Source: Gnetum montanum (Eukaryota > Streptophyta > Gnetopsida > Gnetales > Gnetaceae). Taken from it: a stretch of DNA of 64,000 nucleotides. The notes below the pieces were generated by a model that saw only the letters and a program-made list of their open reading frames with translations, made no database searches and had not been told where the DNA came from. The position numbers were made by a program, and so were the translations under genes. Position 1 is the first letter of the stretch. Every line of letters begins with the position of its first letter. This document shows positions 36,295 through 45,970 of this stretch, one piece after another. The stretch covers positions 736,347 to 800,346 of the forward strand of contig MNCI01037709.1 in assembly GCA_015680685.1 (NCBI GenBank). The letters run 5' to 3'.

Positions 36295-37077
36295 TGATAA
36301 GAGGCGAGGTACCCCTACACTCAACCATATGAATACGAGCGTTTCACGGACGATCCGGTTGAACTCCATCGACAAATTAGTTGTGGTATCTAAATGATTA
36401 TTCTTAGGTCGCAATTCGCTGTCTTTCCACCTGGACTAGTGTTAACTTTGTCACATATGTCCAGAGTGAGGTGTATGATGTGTTCCTATACTACTGCTAC
36501 TCCTAAATACAATGGGAAATGATATTAACTAAGCTAAGAGAGAGAGAGTGAGAGAGAATCTAAGCTAGCCTAAGTGCAATGAGCATCCGTTCCTCGATCA
36601 TCCATACACATCTTGGACTTCGTGCACAACTACCACTAGGATTACCAAGCGCAGATCCTAGGTACGCTACTAGGTTACCAAGTAGTCACACTTAAATGCT
36701 CGTAATTAAGTCATACTCATTCCACGTTTAAAAGGAGTTTAGGGTGAAGAGATATTAACTAAGAAAGCAGTAAATAATAATTAATTAATTAGGCTAAGTG
36801 AATTTTGCAATGATGAAGTAATCTCGATCTTTATTTTCAGTCATTTGCGTGTCCAAGTACATCACAGTTGAATAAGGATGTCATACAATTACAATCACCA
36901 CATTAAGGGCATACACTAGGAGAGAGGGGCTAAGAGAAGAGCTACATAAAACTTAACACTTAAACTAAGAACTGAAAAAACTCCTTATCGAAACTGTCTA
37001 CCTCTTATTTATAGATGAGGAGACAGGTTGCGATATCGCATATGCGATATCGTAGTTAACTAAATGGCAACTCATCA
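36295..37077 (-). repeat. E3: 5' LTR
   Basis: On the minus strand it starts TGATGAGTTGCC and ends CTCGCCTCTTATCA. A perfect 22-bp palindrome with the core ATATCGCATATGCGATAT is at 37,031-37,052, and the TATA box CTATAAATAAG at 37,014-37,004. Length 783 bp; close to the E5 LTR in sequence. It interrupts or abuts E7 at 37,078. Confidence 0.93.
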
Positions 37078-40000
37078 GATGCTATCAAGTAAATTGGCTA
37101 CAATGTTGATATAGGGACAAAAAGAAGAGTTTTTTTTATGCTCACTAGTTTTAGGCCTTGGCAGGCCATAAGGTTGATAGTTTTAGGCCTTAGCAAGCCA
37201 TTATCCGTATGTTGTCTAGCAATTATGGGATGCTCTTGAAAGAGCATATAAAGCTAAAACCAATCATGTAGCATGATACAATGTTACAAAAGTAAAAAAA
37301 TGACTGTTAATAAAAGAAGTAATAAGGTGTTTAGTGTGAACTCGTTGTTTGACTTTTGAGAGGTTAAGGAATCCTTTTGACAAAGCTTTATGTTCACCAC
37401 CTTTCTTGTTAATCATAGTGAGTTGTACCCATTTTTTTTGTCACTTCGTGTCATAGAGTTGATGTTGCTAGCATCATTGTTTTACTTGTTGTTGGCCTTA
37501 ATCTAAGTATTGAAAGTTTCCTCCTGAAAACTCCCCCTTTGAACCTCACTCGATGTTAACACAGTTAACGAAAGGTAGCGACACATTGTTCCCACAAATG
37601 ATAATTTCCCCTTTATCATATGGCAAGTGAATCTCCTAATGTATAGGAGATGAAATTTCTTAAAGCTTCACTAACCATGGACTTCCTGAAATCAAGTTGC
37701 AACTAAGTATCTTTTTGACCACTAGGAAGTTAGCAGATGTAGGAAATTGCTCACTAGCTATGAAATCCAGGGATATAAAACCTTGCACTAGTACTTGTGA
37801 TCTATTGAATGATTTAAATGTTGAGGTAGTGGTCTCTTGGATGTTCTCGATTAGGCCTAGCTTGTCAACAACAGTATATTGTATTACATTTGTGGCCATC
37901 CCATCATCCACATGAACACAGTGAACTTTGTATCTACCAACATGTATAGTGATGAGGAGAGGGTCATATAGTACCTCTCTATTTCAAGAGTTGATTTTCA
38001 ATTCATTATCATGAAAGTTGAGCATGGGTTGATGCCTATGTTCCCTAAGTGAAGCTTGCTCAATGATAGAGTGAATTAACTCTCTATTGATTGGCATGTC
38101 TCTACTCATAGAGATAGAGGTTAACACCTGTGTTAGTGCATCCCTATGAATAGGAGATGTCATGACTAGGTCATACAAGTTCGATGATATGTTCTTTTGT
38201 TTTAGTGATTGTTTGGCTTGCTCCATTATTATGAGGAAATTCTTTCCTTTGGCATGTAATGTTTCAGCCTTGGTGGTTTTAACCTCCTCCATCCTTCCTA
38301 GAGTTTGTGGCCTAGGTTTTGATGTATGTGCCTTAGGCCCCTTATCCATAGGTGTGGCTAGTCTTGGTGTGGACCTTGGTTGGTTAACTTGTTTTGAAGC
38401 CTTTCATTGTTGGTTACCTTCAGTTGGCTTATTTGTTGATTTGACGACATGTTTTTTTCATCGTCATTGTGACGATGGTTTCTTGCATCCTCTAAGTTGT
38501 GGGCCACTATAGGTGAACTTTGGTCATGGGTTGTTATAGGCTTACTTGTTGAAGGTGAAGGGACCTAGATAACAAATGGTTCCCTAGGCTTTGGAGAATT
38601 AGTAACTCATTGATTGTGTTATGATGTTGAAGCCACCGAACAAGGAACACATATGATGAAAGGATTCTTAGGGGTTAGAGGAGGTGGTACTTGTATGATG
38701 AAGGGGTCTCTAGGCTTTGTGTTTTGAGGCTATGGTGGCACCTTAATGACAAAAGGTTTCATAGGAGGATTAGACTGTTTGGTTTCTATGAATGAGGCTA
38801 TAGTATATGAGTTGTTGTTGGCCCTTAGAGAGTTGGGCTCATTCAACACCAACTCTCTATGATCTATCATCTTTTGGAGGTCATCCTTTAATGTTAGGCA
38901 AAAATTGGTATCATGACCAGCCATTTGATGATAATGGCAATACCTATCCAATCTGAAGTTCTTTAGTAGCTTGGGATCATCTTTGGTAGCTATCGTTGGA
39001 TCTTTGGCTATGTCACATAGATGATCATGCCTCTTACGAGCCTCTTTAGATAATTGCTTATGTAAAATGTGGGTTATCTTTAAGAGGTAATATTCAGTTA
39101 TCTTTAAGAAACTATTCTAGAATCTTAGAGGGCTTCATAGAAAACCTAGTGTACTTAGACCTATTCTTCCACCCAAAGTTTGATCTTGGTTGATTTTAAG
39201 CATAAGAAGTGGATGGTTGGGATGAGTCTTGGGATGTGTTGCATGACGGCGATCCCTGCCTCTCTCCTTATTTTAAGTCTTTTGCTACTACGGCCACATT
39301 TGTAGGTTCTTGCCTAGTTCTATCCCTATCCCTCCTTATGTATTGGTTTTTATAGGCCATATACACTAGATCATTTCTTACCTTAGCTACCTCCTTGATG
39401 TTCTTAGTTTGCAAGAAGGCTTAGCTTACTAACCAAGGCTCTATATAGTAAATCTTTGACTTGATAAAGTCATTTACTGCTTCCCTATAGATGGCCAAGA
39501 GGTGGATTTTAGAGATAGGCTCTAGAATCTCATTGAGCATTGAATTCTATCTCTAAATGAACCTTTTGATCCATTCAAGTGGCCCCTACTTCACCTTCAT
39601 CAGTTGGTCCAATGTGGCATCTAGCTTCAAGTTGTATTTTAAGTAGTTGACAAATTGGTTGATCAAGTTCTTCAAGGAAAGAAATGGAACCCCTAGGCAA
39701 GGTTTAATACCAATCTAGAGCCTTACCTTTGAGGAACATAAGGAAATCTTCAATATCATATGAGGTTAAGCTTGCAAAAAGAGGCACTTAGACTAGAAGT
39801 TGACTAGATGTGCATAGGGATCCTCTTCACCATTGTATTTGGTGAAGTTTGGAATAGGTGAACCTATGAGAAAGGTTATTTGATGCATCATAGGGCTTAT
39901 AGAATCATCTTGCTAGAAATATAGAACCTTAACTATTTGAGTTGTATTGGCCTTAAGTTTTCACAACTCTTCGGTAAGGTCTTGGATCATTGGAAGGCTT

Positions 40001-40480
40001 GATCTAAGCCTTGGGGTATCCCTATGGACTGTAGTGCTTGTATTAAAGGTTGAGGAGGGATCAACTAAGAGGTCTGTGGCCTTGCAATGGGTTGTAATAT
40101 TGAAGGAAGAGGCTAAGTTATAGTGGTCATAGGTGGCCTAAATAAGGAGAAAGATGTTTGTGCCAAAACTTAAGACACAAAAGGAACAAATGGGGCATGA
40201 GAGGCTTGTGTTGCTTTGGGTCCCAATGAGCATCTTGCCAATGACAAAGAGAGATGGTAAGGTAGACATCACCATGGCAAGGTGAATGGAGTGAGATTGT
40301 GTGGAAAAGGACATCAATAAGAATAAGTGGATTGGAACATAGGTTGTGTCTAGTATGTGGCGATGATGGATGTGGTTATTGATGAGAAAATGGAATCTAA
40401 AATATACATGGAACCAAAAATTAAATTATAAGCACCTATGTGAAGGAAATAGATAAGTTGGAATAGTTGAGAAGAGAACA
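37078..40480 (-). pseudogene. E7: gag and protease of a second Ty3/gypsy lineage
   Basis: The minus-strand reading, with many stops but little frame change, gives a gag: SPIPNFTKYNGEEDPYAHL near 39,870, a QFVNYLKYNLKLDATLDQLM segment (about 39,670-39,590) and AVNDFIKSKIYYIEPWL (about 39,480). A zinc-finger-like motif CHYHQMAGHDTNFC lies at about 38,942-38,900, then a linker (38,349-37,984), and a protease with VHVDDGMATNVIQYTVVDKLGL near 37,925-37,850 and LISGSPWLVKL at its end. The DDG active site and knuckle differ from the Athila-like copies, so this is a separate lineage. RT should follow near 37,100 but the sequence is cut by the E3 LTR. The right border with E6 pol lies near 40,480-40,520. 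Confidence 0.82.
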
Positions 40481-40519
40481 TCCCTATGCACATTCATGCC
40501 AAGAAGAAGAAAGTGAATG

Positions 40520-43390
40520 GGGACAGCTTAAGATCCTAATAAGTTTGAACTAGAACCACTGGAGTTAAAAGCCCTATCAATAGTACTAGAATATGCTTTT
40601 CTAAATAATAAGAAGTTGATAATCATCAACACCAACTTGGAGAAAGATAAAAAAAAATATTGTTCGAAGTGGTCAATCAATGGCCAAAAACATTTACATG
40701 GTCTTATGATGAAATAACAGACATTGATCATCACATTTGTCAACATTGGATATACACCGATCCAGCTGTTAAGCCATGACGTCAACCATAAAAAAGGTTT
40801 AATCCTAAGCTTAAGTAGTAAAGATGGAATTGGAAAAACTATTAAAAGTAGGATTCATCTACCCCATTGCAAATAGTAAATGGGTTAGTCCTTTGGTTAT
40901 TATTCCAAAGAAGGATGGCAGGTGGAGAGTATGTATTGACTTCTATTTGTTGAACTGTACGATGTTCAAAGACCATTTTTCTTTGCCATTTTTTGATCAA
41001 CTCTTGGATACAATAGTAGGACATCAATACTATATCTTTCTTAATAGATATAGTAGATATAACCATATTTTCATTATACTAGAGGACCAAGAAAAGACTA
41101 CATTAACTAGTCCATGTGGAATGTTCACCTACAAGTAAATGCCTTTTAGTCTCTATAATGCACCTGCGACCTTTCAAAGACTAGCATTAAGCATCTCCCA
41201 AAAACAAATAGGAAATGGCATGAAGGTATTTATGGATGATTTCTTAACTTATGGGCTAGACTTCAAAAAAGTGTTGGACCATTTAGAGCAAGTACTAAAA
41301 TGATGTGTAGAGACAAATTTGAAGCTCAATTGGCAAAAAAGGCATCTAATGGTCCAAGATGGGATCATTTTAGAACACAAAGTATTATAGAAGGAAATTG
41401 AGGTAGATCTAGAGAAGATGCAAGTCATTTAGAACATTATCCAATGACCACAAACCATAAAAGATGTTAGATCATTTTTGGGCTACATGGGATATTATAG
41501 AAGGTTTATAGAAAATTTCTCGAAAATAGCAAAACTATTGGTAGAACTATCAAAGAAGGATGCATCATTTCAATGGACAAAACAATGTGAAAAGGCATTT
41601 GAAACTCTAAAACAGAAGTTAGTTGAAACACCAATCCTCCAAGCTCTGGATTAGTTTAAGCCTTTCCACATCATGATAAATGCTTCAAACTATGCACTAG
41701 ATGTAGTACTAACATAGCTAGATGATCAAATAAGGCCATATTACATACATTATGCCAGCAAAAGCATCACCAGAGCATAGCTCGATTACACCACCATAGA
41801 AAATGAGCTTATAAAAGTGGTGTATGCGCTAGAAAAGTTTAGACACTATGTGCTCAAGTATGCCATTTATGTCCATACAAATCATAGTGCAATAAGATTC
41901 TTAATGAATAAACCAGTAGTAAGTCCTAGGGTGATCAAATGTCTCATCATATTGCAAGAATTTGACATTACCTTGATTGACAAGAAAGGTACAATTATGT
42001 AGTAGCAGATCACTTGTCAAGGTTAAGATGGGAACCATAGGATCAAGAAGAACTATTATCAGACAAGTTTCTCGATAAAAGCCTATTTACAAAGGCAACA
42101 ATGGCTGTTAACTTAACAAAGAAGTCATGGACTTCTAATTACATAACCTACTTGACCACACAAGAGCTTTCTATTGAGTGGACTAGGAAACAAAGAGAAT
42201 AATTCCTTCATCAAAAGATATATGGAGATAAATGGAAATCTTTACAAGATCTTTGTTGATGTGCTAGTATGGTGGTGTGTACTGGAAGACAATCAACATA
42301 GGATCCTACAAGATGCACACGAGGGACCATATGGTGATCATTATCTTGGGCATAGGATAGCACTTAAGCTAATGATGGTAGGCTACTTTTGGCCTATCAT
42401 ATTTCAGGATGCCCATAACTTTATTTAGTCTTGTGAAAGATGCCAATGAGATAGAGGAATAATGGCTAGAAATAAAGGACTGCAACAATGGACTCAGTTG
42501 TTAGAACCATTTGATATCTAGGAAATTGACTTCATGGGACCCATTGCACCAATGTTGAATGGGAAAGCTTATATCATAGTGACCATTGATTACTGTACGA
42601 AGTGGAAAAAGTAGTTGTGATTAAGGACTGTACAATGAAGACAGTTGCCAAATTTTTTCAAAAATATGTGGTAAATAGATTCAGAGTACCAAGGATGATC
42701 ATCTCAAACAATGGAACCCATTTCACAAGTGCTACATTTAAGAAGCTCATGCAAAAACTTAGGGTGAACCATAAGTTGACCGCACCATATCATCCCCAAG
42801 CAAACAATCAGGCTAAAGTAACTAACCAAGAAATTACAAGAATATTAACTAGAATGGTTACTTGATTTAGGAAAGATTGGAGCACCAAGTTAAATGATGC
42901 TCTATAAGCCTATAGAACTACATGAAAACTCCCCATTAGATACTCATCCTATGAGTTAGTCTATGGTAAATTACCTATGCTTCCAATCTAGGTAGAGCTC
43001 CAAACTCTAGCCATTGCCAGTAAACTAGATGTAAACCTAAGCTTAGCTCAAAAGGAACGACTTATGAATCTCAACCTTTTGTAGGAGAATAGGCTTGTAG
43101 CCCTCATGAGTAATGAGATCCATAAAAAGTACTATAAGCATAGGCATGATGTGCAAATACACCAAGTATCGATCTAGCTAGGTAATAAGGTCTTATGCTA
43201 TAATCCCAACAATGTACCACAAAAGGCTAAGTTTCAAACCCTATGGGAAGGACCATATATTGTCTAGGCAACCTATCTATTTGGTGCCATGCAAATTTAC
43301 CATTCAGCCAGCCCACATAAGTTCATTTTAGCAAATATCCAACAAGTCAAGCCTTATTATAAACATTTTAGTTTTGTTATGAATTCTACC
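40520..43390 (+). pseudogene. E6: RT, RNase H and integrase
   Basis: Begins in the linker before RT (PNKFELEPLELKALS at about 40,540). RT has KWVSPLVIIPKKDGRWRVCIDF (40,875-40,945), FKDHFSLPFFDQLLDT and FMDDF near 41,231-41,243. RNase H has LEKFRHYVLKYAIYVHTNHS at 41,828-41,890 and VADHLSRL near 42,003-42,027. The integrase zinc region is at about 42,315-42,450 (GPYGDHY, CERCQ); the core reads EIDFMGPI, then ISNNGTHFTS (second Asp now Asn) and QANNQAKVTNQEI (catalytic Glu now Lys). The coding remnant ends near 43,390. The left part, including gag and protease, is missing at the junction with E7. Confidence 0.92.
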
Positions 43391-44077
43391 TAGTCCATCA
43401 AATTGTCCTCTATCCATTTGATCTTCTGGTTACCTAATTCTAATTATAGTTGTGGGGGTGTCCCAAGTGACACATAGGTACTATACTGAATCTTTGACTT
43501 TCTTATTACCTTTTCCTATTTCTTGATATTTTTCTCATACTTTTATATTTTTCTATTTCTTAATGATTTCTTATTCTTTGACATTTCTAAATTCTTTTCA
43601 TAATTTTTTATACTTAATATCTTTGCAATTTTTGGTATTCTTTCCAATTTTTCTATACTTTGCCATTATTTTTCCTTATACATATTTTGGATAATTTTCC
43701 AATAAAATGCATAGAATAAATAAAGATGTAGCTCTAATAAGATGAAGATTGCGCTATATTATCTAATTATGAAGGACTGATTACATATATAGTGAGACCA
43801 CATCATCCATCCACTTATTTCCACCAATAAGAGGTTCTTATCATGATCATAATGATATTCTTTTCATGATAAAACTAAAATAAAATTGTGATCATTATGT
43901 CTAGACAGAAGAGTGAAGAACCAGGTGGGAATAAAAAGGGTGTGACATCAAGGGGACTTGTAGATTCTCTAGGCCTACTACTGTGAGTCATATCTTGTTG
44001 TTAAGGATGTATTATTCTCTTGTGTTCTAACAAAAAATGGAAGTAAGTGTATAATAAGTGTTGCCTTATCATGTTAC

Positions 44078-44211
44078 TGAAAAGACATGTTACCCATGCC
44101 TAAAGGTAGTCCTCTAGTAAGGTCAACATAGTAAAAATAAAATAAAAAGCACAAAATAAAATTTCTAGGGGTCCCACTGGAAAGACATGCTATCCATGCC
44201 TAAAGGTAGCC
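44078..44211 (+). repeat. E6: two copies of the CATG-N5-CATG module
   Basis: Each unit reads AAAGACATG, five bases, CATGCCTAAAGGTAG; the second begins ACTGGAAAGACATGC. E5 has one unit (22,931-22,967, minus) and E8 has three (56,662-56,857). Confidence 0.8.
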
Positions 44212-44639
44212 ATCTTCTTAAAAATCTAAAAAACAAAAAAAGTGTGCTATTAATAAACTCCTTCTATGAACAACATTGCCAAGTGATAATACTCCTTGCA
44301 ATAATGGTAGTCTAGTGATTGTTAACTCTAGGGATGAAACAATGTGATGTCACTAGAAAGTGGTTTGAACTTGGTTTGAATCTTGGATGGAAGAGCTAGT
44401 GATTTACTTAACCATACATCACACACAAGGATTCATTATGTCTATTAGAAGACACCTCACATCCCGATTTCTGTAATCCCTTCTACATTCCACTTCACCT
44501 CACTTATATGTTTAATCATAACTTTATGGTTTTGTATAATATAGTATTCTAATATGGTGATATTAACATGTGTGTTTTTCTAGATAGGTATGTATTACAT
44601 TCAACTTCTTGAGTGCCTACGGATAGTTTTAGGCATGGT

Positions 44640-44692
44640 TATACAAGGGCACTAAGGGCTAAAGCCTACCTTGGGGAGGATCCACTTGTATA
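44640..44692 (+). other. Conserved stem-loop, E6 copy
   Basis: TATACAAG (44,640-44,647) pairs with CTTGTATA (44,685-44,692) over a 37-nt loop that holds an inner GGCT..AGCC hairpin and CCTTGGGGAGGATCCA. The stem extends by one further A-T pair. Confidence 0.72.
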
Positions 44693-44994
44693 ATTGTTGT
44701 ATCTCATACTTGACAAGCAACTCGACATCATTTTATGCCTTCTAATATGATTAAGACTCAATAAATACTTCCCACAAAATCCTATAATCTATCCATCAAC
44801 TAAGAACCTTCAGTCCATCTCATATAGACTCAATAAACTTTCATTGCCCAAGATTCCTTCCTTAAGACTTTTGAACATCACATTTTTGAATTTTAAGCAT
44901 CATAAATGATCCATAACCATTTGGACAGTCTTTATGTCTTCCAAATCATCCAATTGACTCATTTTTTCCATAGAATATTGCCAAAGATTTGAAA

Positions 44995-45080
44995 TTTTGG
45001 TGACGTCATAGTTATGATGTCATATGCCCTACGACATTGCAACTATCATGTCACAATGCAAAAATAGTATATATACATGC
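44995..45080 (+). promoter_or_regulatory. E6: internal LTR-like promoter of the third ORF
   Basis: Two near-palindromes of about 22 bp, at 45,001-45,022 (starting TGACGTCATAG, a bZIP-type TGACGTCA core) and about 45,033-45,055, precede a TATA box (AGTATATATACA at 45,066-45,077). This layout equals the paired palindromes before TATA in the LTRs and in the E5 promoter, with different words. It lies between the 3' noncoding region and the leader of the third ORF. Activity is inferred. Confidence 0.62.
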
Positions 45081-45273
45081 CAAGAGTTAGAAAATTTTTC
45101 ATTCTACCATTTTGAAGAAAAAGGAGTTTTGGTTACTTTTTTGAGCTCCAACAAGCAAACTTTCTAATGCCCTAACTTACTAACCACAACGTTGATTTTT
45201 GTGATTTTCAAACCTTGTGATCCCATAGTGCTCAACTTAGTCATGGGAAAGGGAGGGGGGGGGGGGGGGGGGG

Positions 45274-45587
45274 NNNNNNNNNNNNNNNNNNNNNNNNNNN
45301 NNNNNNNNNNNNNNNNNNNNNNNNNNNNNNNNNNNNNNNNNNNNNNNNNNNNNNNNNNNNNNNNNNNNNNNNNNNNNNNNNNNNNNNNNNNNNNNNNNNN
45401 NNNNNNNNNNNNNNNNNNNNNNNNNNNNNNNNNNNNNNNNNNNNNNNNNNNNNNNNNNNNNNNNNNNNNNNNNNNNNNNNNNNNNNNNNNNNNNNNNNNN
45501 NNNNNNNNNNNNNNNNNNNNNNNNNNNNNNNNNNNNNNNNNNNNNNNNNNNNNNNNNNNNNNNNNNNNNNNNNNNNNNNNNNNNNNN
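45274..45587. other. Assembly gap (314 N) inside a poly-G tract
   Basis: G homopolymers flank the Ns on both sides (45,255-45,273 and 45,588 onward). In the homologous leader of E5 the same place has only the short motif CATGGGGGAGAG, and the sequence on both sides of the gap aligns with E5. The gap probably represents an expanded G tract or has the wrong size, rather than 314 bases of new sequence. The apparent ORFs across it are meaningless. Confidence 0.85.
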
Positions 45588-45669
45588 GGGGGGTGGGGGA
45601 AGTGTTCATTGTGCATGTATCTAAAAATTTGAGCCAAAATTTTCTAATGCCTAGAAGACATTATAAAGG

Positions 45670-45970
45670 GTAAGTATAAGAGAATAATAAGAACATTACA
45701 CCTAATTAGCCTAATTTCAACTAAGGAACTTAATCAGTTCTCCTAACTAACCATATTAACCAAATAAGGGTACAATAAATTAGAAAATGGTAACTATGGA
45801 AGGTCATAATAACTAAAGATATAACATTTAGGGGTTTCGTTTTGAAATTTGTCTAACTCTGTAATCATACTACAATAAGAACTTGATCAAATCAAGAGTA
45901 TGAAAGGGACCATGCATAGTTAAAAACTAATGTGAATACTTAAATAATCTCAAAATCTAATTAATTGTAG
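45670..45970 (+). other. E6: predicted leader intron ending at the ATG of the third ORF
   Basis: The donor AAAGG|GTAAGTAT at 45,665-45,677 fits the plant consensus. The acceptor TTAATTGTAG ends at 45,970, directly before ATG 45,971. E10 has the same pair at corresponding places (donor AAGG|GTAAGAAC, acceptor ATGCAG directly before its ATG). Predicted, not shown. Confidence 0.55.

Larger units (their letters stand above)
43391..44990 (+). other. E6: 3' noncoding region with structured modules
   Basis: T-rich tract at 43,480-43,700; a CCACATCATCCATCCAC block at 43,798-43,815; AAAGGGTGTGACATCAAGGG near 43,936-43,956; two CATG-N5-CATG modules (44,078-44,110 and 44,177-44,211); a GGTTTGAA..TGGATGGAAG block; and a stem-loop at 44,640-44,692. 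No coding frame is supported. The order of blocks is the same in E8 (56,100-57,600) and reversed on the minus strand in E5. Confidence 0.75.

Noticed and set aside
45164-45637. Open frames of 122-157 codons across the gap
   Set aside because: They consist of unknown residues flanked by Gly or Pro runs from the G homopolymer; there is no coding evidence.
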